Assembly: GCF_008364555.1 (NCBI RefSeq)
Contig: NZ_VTUC01000038.1
Location: forward strand, 186,001 to 250,000
Direction of reading: 5' to 3'
Length of the DNA: 64,000 nt
From: Enterobacter vonholyi
Lineage (GTDB): Bacteria; Pseudomonadota; Gammaproteobacteria; Enterobacterales; Enterobacteriaceae
Shown: positions 1 to 9,344 of the stretch, piece after piece
Numbering within the stretch: position 1 is the first letter of the stretch
Layout: the number at the start of each line of letters is the position of its first letter
Translations under genes and position numbers: made by a program
Notes under the pieces: generated by a model
Told to the model about the DNA's origin: nothing
Seen by the model: the letters and a program-made list of their open reading frames with translations, nothing else
Database searches by the model: none

Positions 1-79
1 GCACGCGTGCAGTAGTGCCATCCATAATCGCTACACAAGAGTTGGTAGTACCCAGGTCGATACCAATAATTTTACCCAT
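1..79 (-). CDS. dnaK: DnaK chaperone (Hsp70), N-terminal 26 codons only
   Basis: The reverse strand encodes the first 26 residues of an Hsp70 chaperone; the gene continues beyond base 1. The reading begins MGKIIGIDLGTTNSCVAI, which contains the phosphate-1 loop (IGIDLGTTNS) of the DnaK ATPase domain and matches E. coli DnaK. DnaK is the cytoplasmic ATP-dependent folding chaperone that works with DnaJ and GrpE. The ATG at 77-79 has a purine-rich GGAGACG stretch just upstream. A sigma-32 type promoter lies about 125-150 bp upstream. The yaaW and yaaI genes that separate dnaK from satP in K-12 are not present here. Confidence 0.97.
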   Translation of the reverse strand, partial: MGKIIGIDLGTTNSCVAIMDGTTARV

Positions 80-375
80 CTAAACGTCTCCACTAAAAAT
101 TCAGTCAACATGTGGTTGTGTACCTGTAATAAGGGCAGAACGTGCTTTTTCAACTGCCCAGATTTGATTTTTTTCAGGTCCACACACTGCGGTTGACTAC
201 AAGATGGGGTCGCGACGGCATCCATCAAGGGGCAAGCATAAAAAAAATTTTAATTTCACCCTGATGAGATCATAGACGCCATTGATTGCGCCCATTATGA
301 TGCCGCGCCCAGTCAGGGAGAACTGACGCGGGTTTAACCATTTCACCATATTAATGATGATTTTTTTGAGGACTT
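80..375. other. dnaK-satP divergent intergenic region
   Basis: This 296-base gap holds the dnaK heat-shock promoter and leader on the reverse strand. The remaining AT-rich part (about 240-370) is presumably the satP promoter region; a run of T followed by GAGGA at 362-372 provides the satP ribosome binding site. No further gene is seen. Confidence 0.6.
203..232 (-). promoter_or_regulatory. Sigma-32 heat-shock promoter of dnaK
   Basis: On the reverse strand CCCCTTGATGG (222-232) is followed, after a 12-base gap, by the -10 element CCCCAT (204-209). This fits the RpoH consensus (CTTGAA-type -35 and CCCCAT -10), and the sequence around it resembles the E. coli dnaK P1 promoter. It would drive dnaK from roughly 120 bp upstream of its start codon. 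Confidence 0.85.
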
Positions 376-942
376 ATGGGCAACACTAAGTTGGCTAATC
401 CGGCTCCGCTGGGCCTGATGGGTTTTGGCATGACCACTATTCTGCTGAACCTGCACAATATCGGGATGTTCCCGATGGATGGCATCATCCTGGCGATGGG
501 CATTTTTTACGGCGGTATCGCACAAATCTTCGCGGGCCTGCTGGAATATAAGAAAGGCAATACCTTCGGCTTAACCGCCTTCACCTCTTACGGTTCTTTC
601 TGGCTGACCCTGGTTGCCATTCTGCTGCTGCCTAAAATGGGCATGGCAGACGCCGCAAACGCCCACTTCCTGGGCGTTTACCTGGGTCTGTGGGGCGTTT
701 TCACCCTGTTTATGTTCTTCGGTACCCTGAAGGGCAACCGTATGCTGCAGTTCGTTTTCCTGAGCCTGACCGTCCTGTTCGCCCTGCTGGCGATCGGTCA
801 CCTGGTGGATAACGAAGGCATCGTTCATGTTGCAGGCTGGATTGGTCTGGTTTGCGGCGCAAGCGCTATCTACCTTGCAATGGGTGAAGTGCTGAACGAG
901 CAGTTTGAACGCACCGTTTTACCGATTGGTGAAAAACACTGA
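376..942 (+). CDS. satP: Acetate/succinate:proton symporter SatP (YaaH)
   Basis: A 188-residue inner-membrane protein of the GPR1/FUN34/YaaH family. The family signature NPAPLGLMGFGMTT is at residues 8-21, and about six hydrophobic helices follow, as expected for this compact channel-like transporter. SatP imports acetate and succinate in symport with protons. Length matches E. coli SatP. The ATG is preceded by GAGGA at a good spacing. Its last 24 bases overlap the 3' end of the convergent MFS gene. In E. coli the gene stands alone between yaaW and mog; here it lies directly beside dnaK, transcribed away from it. Confidence 0.95.
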   Translation: MGNTKLANPAPLGLMGFGMTTILLNLHNIGMFPMDGIILAMGIFYGGIAQIFAGLLEYKKGNTFGLTAFTSYGSFWLTLVAILLLPKMGMADAANAHFLGVYLGLWGVFTLFMFFGTLKGNRMLQFVFLSLTVLFALLAIGHLVDNEGIVHVAGWIGLVCGASAIYLAMGEVLNEQFERTVLPIGEKH

Positions 943-2241
943 TCCTTCTGTCGTGTCCGCCTCGCGGGCACGACATCCCCGCTTCTGCCCCAGCCAAATC
1001 CCTAATCCCAGCCCCATCACCGACAGCGACAGCACGTACCAGGCCGGAGCCATGGGAGACACGCCCATCAACACCGTCACCGCAATCGGCGTCAGCCCAC
1101 CGAAAATGGCATACGACACGTTGTAGGAAAAAGAAATCCCGGTGAAGCGTACCTCTGGCGGGAACGCGCGCACCATCACGTACGGTACAGCCCCGACAAC
1201 GCCCACGCACAGGCCTACCACGCCGTACAGCAGGAACAGCTGTTCAGGATGGCTGCCAGCCAGATGGTAAAACGCCCAGCTTGATGCGGCCAGTAACAGG
1301 CTCCCGACAACAAAGGTAACGCTGGCACCGAAACGATCCGCCGCCAGCCCGGCGGCAAGACAGCCAAAGCAGAGCATGATTGTCGCGATACTGTTCGCCT
1401 GTAACGTCACGGCAGGAGCGAAACCGTACTGCTTTTGCAGCCACACCGGGGACATCAATATCACCACCACGATGCCCGCCGAGAGCAGCCAGGTAAGCAG
1501 CATCGACACTACTACCGCTTTTTTATGGCGTACCACGACCGCCTTCACCGGCAGCTCCTGCGCCAGCGCCTTGCGCTGCTGCATTTCGAGGAAAATCGGG
1601 GTCTCCTGCAGCCAGCGACGCAGGTACATCGCGACCAGGCCAAACGCTCCGCCCAGCAGGAATGGAATACGCCAGCCCCAGTCGTGCACGGCCTGCTGCG
1701 TCATGCTGGTATTAACGATCGTTGCGACGACGGACCCGAGCAAAATCCCTACCGTTAAGCCCGCGGTTAAGGTTCCGCAGGCGATACCAATACGGCGCGC
1801 CGGAACATGTTCCGCGACAAACACCCACGCGCCCGGCACTTCACCGCCAATCGCCGCGCCCTGAAGAACGCGCATCAGCAACAGCAGCAACGGCGCAAGG
1901 ATACCCATCGAGGCATAGGTGGGCAGCAGACCAATGGCCAGCGTCGGCACGGCCATCAGCAGGATGCTAAGGGTAAACATCTTCTTACGCCCGACCAGAT
2001 CGCCAAAGTGGGCCATGATGATGCCGCCCAGCGGACGCGCCAGATACCCGGCGGCAAAAATGCCGAAGGTTTGCACCTGACGCAGCCATTCCGGAATATC
2101 CGCCGGGAAGAAGAGCTCTCCCACCACGGCGGCGAAGAAGACGAAGATAATGAAGTCGTAAAACTCCAGCGCGCCGCCTAAGGCCGCAAGCGTGAGGGTT
2201 TTGTAATCCTGTCGATTCAGAGGTCGGGTGTTATGTGACAT
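919..2241 (-). CDS. MFS transporter, metabolite:H+ symporter type
   Basis: A 440-residue major facilitator with about 12 hydrophobic segments. The N-terminal ALEFYDF motif and the cytoplasmic loop GDLVGRKK (MFS motif A, around residue 80) place it in the metabolite:H+ symporter group that includes ProP, ShiA and KgtP-like carriers. The substrate cannot be read from sequence; organic acids or small zwitterions are typical. The gene is absent between satP and mog in K-12, so it is an accessory insertion here. It converges on satP, and the stop codon lies inside the satP reading frame (24-base overlap). The last 20 residues or so are polar and may extend beyond the family norm. Confidence 0.85.
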   Translation of the reverse strand: MSHNTRPLNRQDYKTLTLAALGGALEFYDFIIFVFFAAVVGELFFPADIPEWLRQVQTFGIFAAGYLARPLGGIIMAHFGDLVGRKKMFTLSILLMAVPTLAIGLLPTYASMGILAPLLLLLMRVLQGAAIGGEVPGAWVFVAEHVPARRIGIACGTLTAGLTVGILLGSVVATIVNTSMTQQAVHDWGWRIPFLLGGAFGLVAMYLRRWLQETPIFLEMQQRKALAQELPVKAVVVRHKKAVVVSMLLTWLLSAGIVVVILMSPVWLQKQYGFAPAVTLQANSIATIMLCFGCLAAGLAADRFGASVTFVVGSLLLAASSWAFYHLAGSHPEQLFLLYGVVGLCVGVVGAVPYVMVRAFPPEVRFTGISFSYNVSYAIFGGLTPIAVTVLMGVSPMAPAWYVLSLSVMGLGLGIWLGQKRGCRAREADTTEGSVFFTNR

Positions 2242-2363
2242 AGCGAACCATTATGCGTGTATTGTAGAATTATTTTTACAGCAATCGTAAAGAAAAAATT
2301 ACTATACCGTAAAACCTTGCCCACGCTATCGCCGCTTCAGCTTATGTCACATATTGATTAATT

Positions 2364-2951
2364 TCAGGAGATTGTTTCGCGACGCGCGTTTTTAGGACGA
2401 AAAGCTGCTACCACTTTCTCATCTGTTTCGACATACGGGCCGTCAAGCAGCTGTATACAATACGGTACACTTGCAAAGATACCGTGAACGATGACGCTGC
2501 CGTCTTCCGCTTTAAGCCCTTCCAGGGTCTCTTTGATCGACTTCGGCTGACCCGGCAGGTTCAGAATCAACGCCTGCTTGCGGATCACCCCCACCTGGCG
2601 GGAAAGAATGGCCGTCGGAACAAAGTGTAGACCGATCTGGCGCATCTGTTCACCGAAGCCCGGCATTTCGCGATCGGCGATAGCCAGCGTCGCGTCCGGC
2701 GTCACGTCACGGCGCGCGGGGCCGGTTCCGCCCGTCGTCAGAACAAGATGGCAGCTCATCTCATCCACCAGCTCGCAGAGCGTCTGCTCGATGATCGGCT
2801 GTTCGTCAGGAATCAGGCGGGTTTGAATCTCAAAGGGAGTGGTCAGCGCGCTGCTCAACCATTCTTCCAGAGCGGGGATGCCTTTATCCTGGTAAACACC
2901 GCTGGAGGCGCGGTCAGAAATCGACACTAAGCCGATGCGTAAGGTATTCAT
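2364..2951 (-). CDS. mog: Molybdopterin adenylyltransferase Mog
   Basis: A 195-residue MoCF/MogA protein that adenylylates molybdopterin before molybdenum insertion in cofactor synthesis. The molybdopterin-binding motif TTGGTGPARRDVTPDAT is at residues 72-88, followed by the NLPGQPKS segment near residue 150. The frame is open five codons further upstream (to 2966). I chose the MNTLRIG start at 2951 because it matches E. coli Mog in start and length; neither start has a strong Shine-Dalgarno. It lies upstream of nothing obvious and is oriented like talB. Identification is firm; only the start codon is uncertain. Confidence 0.93.
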   Translation of the reverse strand: MNTLRIGLVSISDRASSGVYQDKGIPALEEWLSSALTTPFEIQTRLIPDEQPIIEQTLCELVDEMSCHLVLTTGGTGPARRDVTPDATLAIADREMPGFGEQMRQIGLHFVPTAILSRQVGVIRKQALILNLPGQPKSIKETLEGLKAEDGSVIVHGIFASVPYCIQLLDGPYVETDEKVVAAFRPKNARRETIS

Positions 2952-3020
2952 ATCCATTCCATTCAAAGAGTACTGATTAAAGGGAATGATACACGCAGAG
3001 AGGAGATTCAGACAGGGGAC

Positions 3021-3054
3021 GAAAGAAGTCGCGTGACCGGGAGCCCGGTCACGC
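3021..3054 (-). terminator. talB transcription terminator
   Basis: A perfect 10-bp stem (3031-3040 with 3045-3054) closed by a 4-base loop lies just downstream of the talB stop. On the reverse strand it is followed by a moderately T-rich tail (CTTCTTT), so termination is likely but the tail is not strong. Confidence 0.7.
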
Positions 3055-3061
3055 AGAATGA

Positions 3062-4015
3062 TTACAGCAGGTCGCCGATCATTTTTTCCAGTTTGCCCTG
3101 GTCAACAGCAAACTTACGGATACCGTCCGCCAGCTTGTCTACCGCCATTGGATCCTGGTTGTGCTGCCACAGGAACTCGGATTCAGTGATGCGCTCTGGA
3201 CGTGCTTTCACTTCACCGGTGTAAGACAGTTTACGCTCAATGGTACCTTCACTTTCTGCCAGCTCTTTCAGCAGTGCAGGAGCGATGGTCAGGCGGTCAC
3301 AGCCAGCCAGCTCGATGATTTCACCGACGTTACGGAAGCTTGCGCCCATAACCACAGTCTCATAACCGTGCTGTTTGTAGTATTCGTAGATTTCAGTAAC
3401 AGAAACCACGCCTGGATCCTCAGCCGGTGCATACTCTTTCTTATCAGTGTTGGCTTTGTACCAGTCCAGAATACGGCCCACGAACGGAGAAATCAGGTAT
3501 ACGCCCGCTTCTGCACAAGCACGCGCCTGCGCGAAGGAGAACAGCAGGGTCAGGTTACAGTTGATACCGTCTTTTTCCAGCTGCTCTGCCGCGCGAATAC
3601 CCTGCCAGGTGGAAGCCAGTTTGATCAGGATACGGTCGTTGCTGATGCCCGCGTCGTTGTACATTTTGATCAGACGTTTCGCTTTCGCGATAGACGCTTC
3701 GGTGTCGTAGGAGAGACGCGCATCCACTTCGGTAGAGATACGGCCAGGAACCAGTTTCAGGATTTCCAGACCGATGTTCACTGCCAGTTTGTCGGTGGCA
3801 TCCACAACCTGCTGCGCGCGGTCGTTGCTCTGTGCTTTCGCCCAGGTCACTGCGTCGTCAATCAGTTTGCGATACTCAGGGATCTGTGCGGCGTTAAGGA
3901 TCAGAGAAGGGTTAGTTGTGGCATCCTGCGGCTGGTACAGCTTCATTGCCGCGATATCTCCGGTGTCAGCTACGACAGTGGTGAACTGACGAAGGGAGGT
4001 CAATTTATCCGTCAT
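3062..4015 (-). CDS. talB: Transaldolase B
   Basis: A 317-residue class I transaldolase that transfers dihydroxyacetone units between sedoheptulose 7-phosphate and glyceraldehyde 3-phosphate in the non-oxidative pentose phosphate pathway. Length equals E. coli TalB. The signature DATTNPSLI is at residues 31-39, and the Schiff-base lysine is K132 in the segment ILIKLAST. The ATG has a GAGAAAC stretch upstream and is followed by a highly expressed-type codon pattern. It is divergent from yaaJ and ends at a hairpin terminator. Confidence 0.97.
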   Translation of the reverse strand: MTDKLTSLRQFTTVVADTGDIAAMKLYQPQDATTNPSLILNAAQIPEYRKLIDDAVTWAKAQSNDRAQQVVDATDKLAVNIGLEILKLVPGRISTEVDARLSYDTEASIAKAKRLIKMYNDAGISNDRILIKLASTWQGIRAAEQLEKDGINCNLTLLFSFAQARACAEAGVYLISPFVGRILDWYKANTDKKEYAPAEDPGVVSVTEIYEYYKQHGYETVVMGASFRNVGEIIELAGCDRLTIAPALLKELAESEGTIERKLSYTGEVKARPERITESEFLWQHNQDPMAVDKLADGIRKFAVDQGKLEKMIGDLL

Positions 4016-4277
4016 GATAGTGTTTCTCTTTTAACGTGCCCTGGATAATTCACGCTACCGACAGCATGCCTGCAGCGGAAAAATGACAGGTTTACTTGTT
4101 AGGGGGATGTAACCGGTCTGCCCTGATGATAACACGACGGAGGGGTAGCGCAACCGCAGACAGTGCGCTTAGGTAGAGTATGGTAAACTCGGAATATTAA
4201 CAGGCTGCTAAGCAACAGCATGCCCAATCAGTGGTAGCGCTTACATATTCACTTTGGCATCAACAAGAGGGACGTTA

Positions 4278-5708
4278 ATGCCTGATTTCTTTTTCTTTAT
4301 TAACGAAGTCCTGTGGGGTTCGATAATGATTTACCTGCTTCTGGGAGCAGGTATTTGGTTTACGCTACGCAGTGGGTTCATCCAGTTTCGTTATATTCGC
4401 AAGTTTGGCAGAAGTCTGAAAAACAGCGTCACGCCTCAGCCAGGCGGATTAACGTCGTTTCAGGCACTCTGTACCAGCCTGGCGGCACGCCTCGGCAGCG
4501 GGAATATGGCGGGCGTTGCGCTGGCCATCAGCGCCGGTGGGCCAGGCGCTATCTTCTGGATGTGGGTGACGGCGCTTCTCGGGATGGCCACCTCCTTTGC
4601 CGAAAGTTCGCTCGCCCAGCTTTATAAAGAGAAAGATAAAAACGGCCAGTTTCGCGGTGGTCCAGCCTGGTACATGGCGCGTGGCTTAGGGATGCGCTGG
4701 ATGGGTGTCCTATTCTCGCTTTTTTTACTGCTCGCGTACGGCCTTATTTTTAATACCGTCCAGGCGAACTCGGTCGCCAACGCCCTGCGCTATGCCTTCT
4801 CCTGCCCCGAGTGGCTCGCGGGTCTCGCTTTAGCCGTCGTCGTTCTGCTTACCATCTCAGTCGGTCTCAAGGGCATCGCCCGTCTGATGCAGTGGCTGGT
4901 GCCCATTATGGCGCTGCTCTGGGTTGCCGCGAGCCTGTTCGTTGCCGCCCTGCATCTCGACCAGGTGCCGGGCGTGATTGCGACCATCGTCAAAAGCGCC
5001 TTTGGCTGGCGCGAAGTGGCCTCCGGGGCGCTGGGCTACACATTCAGTCAGGCGCTGATGGCGGGTTTTCAGCGAGGAATGTTCTCTAATGAGGCCGGTA
5101 TGGGATCAACCCCCAATGCGGCTGCTGCCGCCTCTTCCTGGCCGCCGCACCCGGCCGCGCAAGGCATTGTGCAGATGATTGGTGTCTTTACCGATACCAT
5201 TATTATCTGTTCCGCCAGCGCCATGATTTTGCTGCTGGCAGGCCCCGTACCGCATTCCTCAGGAACTGCCGGAATACAGCTTCTCCAGCAGGCGCTGGTA
5301 AACCTGACCGGCGGCTGGGGTTCAGGGTTTGTCTCGCTAATCCTGGTTTTGTTTGCCTTCAGCTCGATAGTGGTGAATTACCTTTACGCCGAAAATAACC
5401 TTATTTTCCTGAAGCTCGACTCCCGCGCCGCAATCGGAACTCTGCGTCTGGGGGTCATCCTGATGGTGATCGCAGGCTCCCTGCTCAGTATGCCGCTGGT
5501 CTGGCAGCTGGCCGATATCATTATGGCGCTGATGGCGATCACTAACCTCACGGCAATCCTGCTGCTCTCGCCCGTTGTGACCCTGATTGCCAGAGACTAT
5601 CTGCGCCAGCGCAAACTCGGCGTTCCGCCGGTATTTGATCCCGCCCGCTATCCCGATATTAAGGCGCAGCTTGCCCCCGGCACGTGGGATGATTTGCCGC
5701 GGCAATAA
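4278..5708 (+). CDS. yaaJ: AGCS-family sodium:amino acid symporter YaaJ
   Basis: A 476-residue inner-membrane carrier of the alanine/glycine:cation symporter family. Family hallmarks seen are SGNMAGVALAISAGGPGAIFW (rough positions 75-95), GGPAWYMARGLG, and FSNEAGMGSTPNAAAAA in the centre, with about ten hydrophobic helices. The frame is open from an ATG at 4254. I chose MPDFF at 4278 because GAGGGA lies at a proper distance and E. coli YaaJ starts there. Divergent from talB; yaaA follows 66 bases after the stop. The exact amino acid carried is unknown, alanine or glycine being the family norm. Confidence 0.92.
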   Translation: MPDFFFFINEVLWGSIMIYLLLGAGIWFTLRSGFIQFRYIRKFGRSLKNSVTPQPGGLTSFQALCTSLAARLGSGNMAGVALAISAGGPGAIFWMWVTALLGMATSFAESSLAQLYKEKDKNGQFRGGPAWYMARGLGMRWMGVLFSLFLLLAYGLIFNTVQANSVANALRYAFSCPEWLAGLALAVVVLLTISVGLKGIARLMQWLVPIMALLWVAASLFVAALHLDQVPGVIATIVKSAFGWREVASGALGYTFSQALMAGFQRGMFSNEAGMGSTPNAAAAASSWPPHPAAQGIVQMIGVFTDTIIICSASAMILLLAGPVPHSSGTAGIQLLQQALVNLTGGWGSGFVSLILVLFAFSSIVVNYLYAENNLIFLKLDSRAAIGTLRLGVILMVIAGSLLSMPLVWQLADIIMALMAITNLTAILLLSPVVTLIARDYLRQRKLGVPPVFDPARYPDIKAQLAPGTWDDLPRQ

Positions 5709-5774
5709 CAGCTATCGATCAATTCAGGGCGATTTTTTGCTAAAGTCGCTCTAAATTTCCTGCAAGGACTGGAT

Positions 5775-6548
5775 ATGCTGATTCTGATTTCACCTGCAAA
5801 AACGCTCGACTACCAGAGCCCGCTCGCTACAGAGCGCTATACTCAGCCTGAACTGCTGGACTACTCGCAACAGCTGATCCGCGATTTGCGTAAGCTCTCT
5901 GCGCCGCAAATCGCCTCGCTGATGAGCATCAGCGACAAGCTGGCAGACCTTAACGCGACCCGCTTTCACGAGTGGCACCCAGATTTCACCCCGGCTAACG
6001 CTCGCCAGGCGATTCTGGCATTTAAAGGCGATGTCTATACTGGCCTGCAGGCGGAAGATTTTAGCGAAGCCGACTTCGATTTTGCCCAGCAGCATCTGCG
6101 CATGCTGTCGGGTCTGTACGGCGTACTGAGACCGCTGGACCTCATGCAGCCGTATCGTCTGGAGATGGGGATTCGTCTGGAGAATGCCAGAGGCAAAGAC
6201 CTGTACCATTTCTGGGGTGATATCATCACCGATAAGCTGAATGCGGCGCTGCGCGCGCAGGGCGATAACGTGGTGATTAACCTGGCATCCGATGAATACT
6301 ACAAGTCGGTGAAGCCGAAAAAGCTGGATGCGGAGATTATCAAACCGGTGTTCCTCGACGAGAAGAACGGTAAGTTCAAAGTGATCAGCTTCTACGCCAA
6401 GAAAGCGCGCGGTCTGATGAGCCGCTACATTATCCAGAACCGCCTGACGAAGCCGGAGCAGCTAACCGCCTTCAACAGCGAAGGCTATTTCTTTGACGAA
6501 GAAGCGTCAGGGAGAGGCGAGCTGGTGTTTAAGCGCCACGAGCAGTAA
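5775..6548 (+). CDS. yaaA: Peroxide stress protein YaaA
   Basis: A 257-residue protein of the UPF0246/DUF328 family, beginning [12 protein letters not shown] as in E. coli YaaA. YaaA is induced by peroxide through OxyR in E. coli and limits intracellular free iron, lowering oxidative DNA damage; the biochemical mechanism involves DNA binding but is not well settled. CAAGGA precedes the ATG. The gene ends at a strong terminator hairpin shared with the convergent yaaX. Gene order yaaX-yaaA-yaaJ-talB is as in K-12. Confidence 0.95.
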   Translation: MLILISPAKTLDYQSPLATERYTQPELLDYSQQLIRDLRKLSAPQIASLMSISDKLADLNATRFHEWHPDFTPANARQAILAFKGDVYTGLQAEDFSEADFDFAQQHLRMLSGLYGVLRPLDLMQPYRLEMGIRLENARGKDLYHFWGDIITDKLNAALRAQGDNVVINLASDEYYKSVKPKKLDAEIIKPVFLDEKNGKFKVISFYAKKARGLMSRYIIQNRLTKPEQLTAFNSEGYFFDEEASGRGELVFKRHEQ

Positions 6549-6549
6549 A

Positions 6550-6577
6550 AACAACCCCCGCCGGCTGGCGGGGTTTT
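6550..6577. terminator. Bidirectional terminator between yaaA and yaaX
   Basis: A 7-bp GC stem (6556-6562 with 6567-6573, loop GGCT) is followed by TTTT on the forward strand and, on the reverse strand, by TTGTTTTTA. It can end both convergent genes. Confidence 0.85.
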
Positions 6578-6580
6578 GCA

Positions 6581-6877
6581 TTAGTGGTGTTTCCAGTCCG
6601 GGCCCGGACGATGATCGTCATGGCGACGGTCGTCATGATGGTGGTCACGCTCGCGATGCTCATCATGTGGACGCCAGTGGTTATCGCGCCAGTCATAATG
6701 CGCCTTCCACCACTCGTGGTCGCGCCAGCGGCCACCGTCCCAGTAGTGCCCGTTATTATCCCGATCGCCAATCTGCAGTTTGACCGCAGGTACGAGGGTG
6801 ATTTCGGATGCCTGTACCGCCATGGGAGCGACCAGCATCAGTGAAAGCGCAATCAGCACAGGTTTCAGTGTAGACAT
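6581..6877 (-). CDS. yaaX: Secreted DUF2502 protein YaaX
   Basis: A 98-residue protein with a clear signal peptide (hydrophobic stretch up to MAVQA, cleavage near residue 23) and a mature part containing the DUF2502 core ITLVPAVKLQIGDRDN followed by YWDGGRWRDHEWW. The C-terminal third is an extreme His/Asp/Arg-rich tail (HHHDDRRHDDHR). The ATG at 6877 has AAGGAG upstream; an in-frame ATG at 6904 gives a poorer start. The function is unknown; the family is found in the enterobacterial periplasm. The histidine-rich tail suggests metal binding, which is inference only. Confidence 0.88.
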   Translation of the reverse strand: MSTLKPVLIALSLMLVAPMAVQASEITLVPAVKLQIGDRDNNGHYWDGGRWRDHEWWKAHYDWRDNHWRPHDEHRERDHHHDDRRHDDHRPGPDWKHH

Positions 6878-7040
6878 CGGTGACTCCTTATTATCTTTGC
6901 CCAACGTGGGCCGATGTAAGGAGATTACGCGAGGGAAACGGGGGATGTTATTCTCTGCAATCCTAATCGCTAAGTGACCGCATTTATTGGGAATTTCTGC
7001 TTTTTCCCTGCTATTTTCCTCCTTAATTTCTCCATAAAAA

Positions 7041-7125
7041 AAGCCGGGTAGTGGCTACACCTTACCCGGCCTACGTTCTGAGCTGTTGTAGGTCGGGTAA
7101 GGCGAAGCCGCACCCGACAAAAATT
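7041..7125. repeat. Paired REP-like palindromes downstream of thrC
   Basis: Two inverted REP-type units (GCCGGGTAGTGGCTACACCT and its partner containing GGTCGGGTAAGGCGAAGCC) lie tail to tail between yaaX and thrC. A related pair occurs at 21231-21322 and a single unit at 32374-32403. The hairpin stands right after the thrC stop and probably protects or ends the thr mRNA. Confidence 0.75.
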
Positions 7126-8410
7126 ATGCTCGGGACATCATCAGCTTACGCAGCGCGGCAAAGTCTGCCGGCAGTTCATGGGACAGCAGCGGCAGGTCGG
7201 CACGCTCGGCCAGCTCTTTCGGCAGCGGCAGCGTTTCGCCCAGGATTGCCTCCACGCTCTCTTTGAACTTCGCCGGATGCGCGGTGCCCAGGAACAGGCC
7301 ATATTCACCCGGGTTAAGCTGGTCGCGCAGCGCGCGGTAGGCAATCGCCGCGTGCGGTTCAGAGGTATACCCGACCGCCTTCAGCTCGCGCATGGTGGAT
7401 TTGGTAGTTTCATCCGTCACCGCGGCATAGCCCAGGTCGCCCAGACGCCAGATCTTACGGCGGAACAGCTCTTCCACGCGCGGCCAGTTGTTCGGCTGAG
7501 ACACATCCATCGCATTGGAGAGGGTCGCCTGCGTGGCGTTCGGCGCCCACTTCCCGTCTTTCAGGAAGCGCGGCACGGTGTCGTTGGCGTTGGTCGCGGC
7601 GATAAAGCGTTTCACCGGCAGACCCAGGGATTTTGCCAGCAGGCCCGCCGTCAGGTCACCGAAGTTACCGCTCGGCACGGAGATCACCAGCTGGTTGCGC
7701 GCTTCCTGCGGCAGCTGCGCCACCGCTTCGAAGTAGTAGCAGATCTGCGCCAGCAGACGGCTGATGTTGATGGAGTTCGCAGAGTTAAGACCCAGAGCTA
7801 CCTTCAGCTCTTCGTCGTCGAAGGCCTGCTTGACCAGCGCCTGGCAGGCATCGAAATCACCGTCAATTGCCACGGTTTCAATGTTGCCGCCGAGGGTGCA
7901 GAACAGTTTCTCCTGCAGCGGGCTGATTTTGCCTTTCGGATAGAGGATCACCACGCGTACGTTTTTCAGGCCGTAAAACGCGTGTGCCACCGCCGCGCCG
8001 GTATCGCCGGAGGTTGCGGTCAGGATGGTCACCGGTTTGTCACCGCTGATGTGCGTCAGCATCTGCGCCATAAAGCGGCCGCCGAAGTCTTTAAACGCCA
8101 GGGTTGGGCCGTGGAACAGCTCCAGACAGCCCACGTCAGGCTCAACCTGCTGAACCGGCGCCGGGAACGCGAATGCCGCACGCACGCGCTCTTCCAGCAG
8201 CTCCTGCGGAATTTCATCGCCGATAAACGCGGACAGAATTTTGGTGCTGCGGGTGACAAAATCCTGCTTCAGCAGGTCATCAATCTCGGTCAGCTGGAAT
8301 TCCGGCAGGTCATGCGGGAAAAACAGCCCCTGATTTTTGCCCAGTCCCTGAGTCACCGCCTGCGCGAAGCTGACCTGCTCGTTATGATCTTTAAGGTTGT
8401 AGAGTTTCAT
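7124..8410 (-). CDS. thrC: Threonine synthase
   Basis: A 428-residue PLP enzyme converting O-phosphohomoserine to threonine, the last step of threonine synthesis. The PLP lysine is K107 in HGPTLAFKDFGGR; a TSGDTGAAVAHAF phosphate-binding loop and SVPSGNFGDLTAG follow. Length matches E. coli ThrC. It is the last gene of thrLABC, three bases after the thrB stop, so translation is probably coupled. REP-like hairpins follow directly. Confidence 0.97.
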   Translation of the reverse strand: MKLYNLKDHNEQVSFAQAVTQGLGKNQGLFFPHDLPEFQLTEIDDLLKQDFVTRSTKILSAFIGDEIPQELLEERVRAAFAFPAPVQQVEPDVGCLELFHGPTLAFKDFGGRFMAQMLTHISGDKPVTILTATSGDTGAAVAHAFYGLKNVRVVILYPKGKISPLQEKLFCTLGGNIETVAIDGDFDACQALVKQAFDDEELKVALGLNSANSINISRLLAQICYYFEAVAQLPQEARNQLVISVPSGNFGDLTAGLLAKSLGLPVKRFIAATNANDTVPRFLKDGKWAPNATQATLSNAMDVSQPNNWPRVEELFRRKIWRLGDLGYAAVTDETTKSTMRELKAVGYTSEPHAAIAYRALRDQLNPGEYGLFLGTAHPAKFKESVEAILGETLPLPKELAERADLPLLSHELPADFAALRKLMMSRA

Positions 8411-8413
8411 TAA

Positions 8414-9343
8414 TTATCCCAGTACTCGTGCGCCAGCCGTGTCCAGACGGCAAATATGAACAAAGCCTTCCTGATTTTGCAGGTAGTGTTTAGAGAGCCA
8501 GTCCGCCACGCGCTGCGCAGTGTCTGCCTTGTCGCACAGGGCGAACAGCGTCGGGCCGGAGCCGGAGATGCCGCACGCCTGCGCGCCGATATCCATTGAT
8601 GCCTGTCGCGCCTCGTTAAAGCCGGGTAGCAGCTTCGTGCGGTACGGCTCGGCAATGACGTCCTTCATCAGTTTTGCCGCCAGCTGCGGCTGACGGGTGT
8701 AGCAGGCGTGGATAAAGCCCGCCAGATGACGCCCGTGGGCGATACAGTCCTGACGACGATATTGCGCGGGCAGGATCGCACGCGCTTCCGCGGTAGAGAC
8801 CTTAATGCCCGGATAGGCCAGCACCCACAGCCACTCATCAAACCCTGGCACCTGCTGGCTGATGATGCCATTTTCTTCGATCATCAGCTGCATGCCGCCG
8901 AGGAAGCACGGCGCCACGTTGTCATAGTGAATGCTGCCGGAGATACGCCCTTCCAGCTCGCCCATTAAGCCCAGCAGGCGGTTGTTGTTCAGCGGCTTGC
9001 CGCAGTGCTCATTCATTGCCACCAGAGCAGCGACCACCGAACAGGCGCTGGAACCCAGCCCCGAGCCAATCGGCATACTTTTTTCCAGCGTCATAGCGAC
9101 CGGCACGTTTTTACCGATCTCCTGACAGAAGCGTTCCCAGCACTGATAGACGATGTTCTCGCGCGGGTCGGACGGTAGCTTGCTGGCGAAGCGGCCCACG
9201 TTATTCAGGCTGAAGCTGTCTGCCGCTTCCACCGTAACCGTATCGCCCAGCAGCGAACCATCCACCGGCGTCACCGCCGCACCCAGCACGTCAAATCCGA
9301 CGCTCATATTCGCGCTGGAAGCCGGGGCATAAACTTTGACCAT
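8414..9343 (-). CDS. thrB: Homoserine kinase
   Basis: A 309-residue GHMP-family kinase that phosphorylates L-homoserine with ATP. The glycine-rich ATP loop [12 protein letters not shown] is at residues 91-102, and the C-terminal [12 protein letters not shown] motif is present. The ATG lies one base after the thrA stop region, as in E. coli, which is typical of coupled translation inside the thr operon. Confidence 0.97.
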   Translation of the reverse strand: MVKVYAPASSANMSVGFDVLGAAVTPVDGSLLGDTVTVEAADSFSLNNVGRFASKLPSDPRENIVYQCWERFCQEIGKNVPVAMTLEKSMPIGSGLGSSACSVVAALVAMNEHCGKPLNNNRLLGLMGELEGRISGSIHYDNVAPCFLGGMQLMIEENGIISQQVPGFDEWLWVLAYPGIKVSTAEARAILPAQYRRQDCIAHGRHLAGFIHACYTRQPQLAAKLMKDVIAEPYRTKLLPGFNEARQASMDIGAQACGISGSGPTLFALCDKADTAQRVADWLSKHYLQNQEGFVHICRLDTAGARVLG

Positions 9344-9344
9344 G

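Noticed and set aside
6493..6977. Several overlapping forward ORFs across the yaaX region
   Set aside because: They are shadows of the His/Asp-rich yaaX reading frame, which has a signal peptide and a Shine-Dalgarno.
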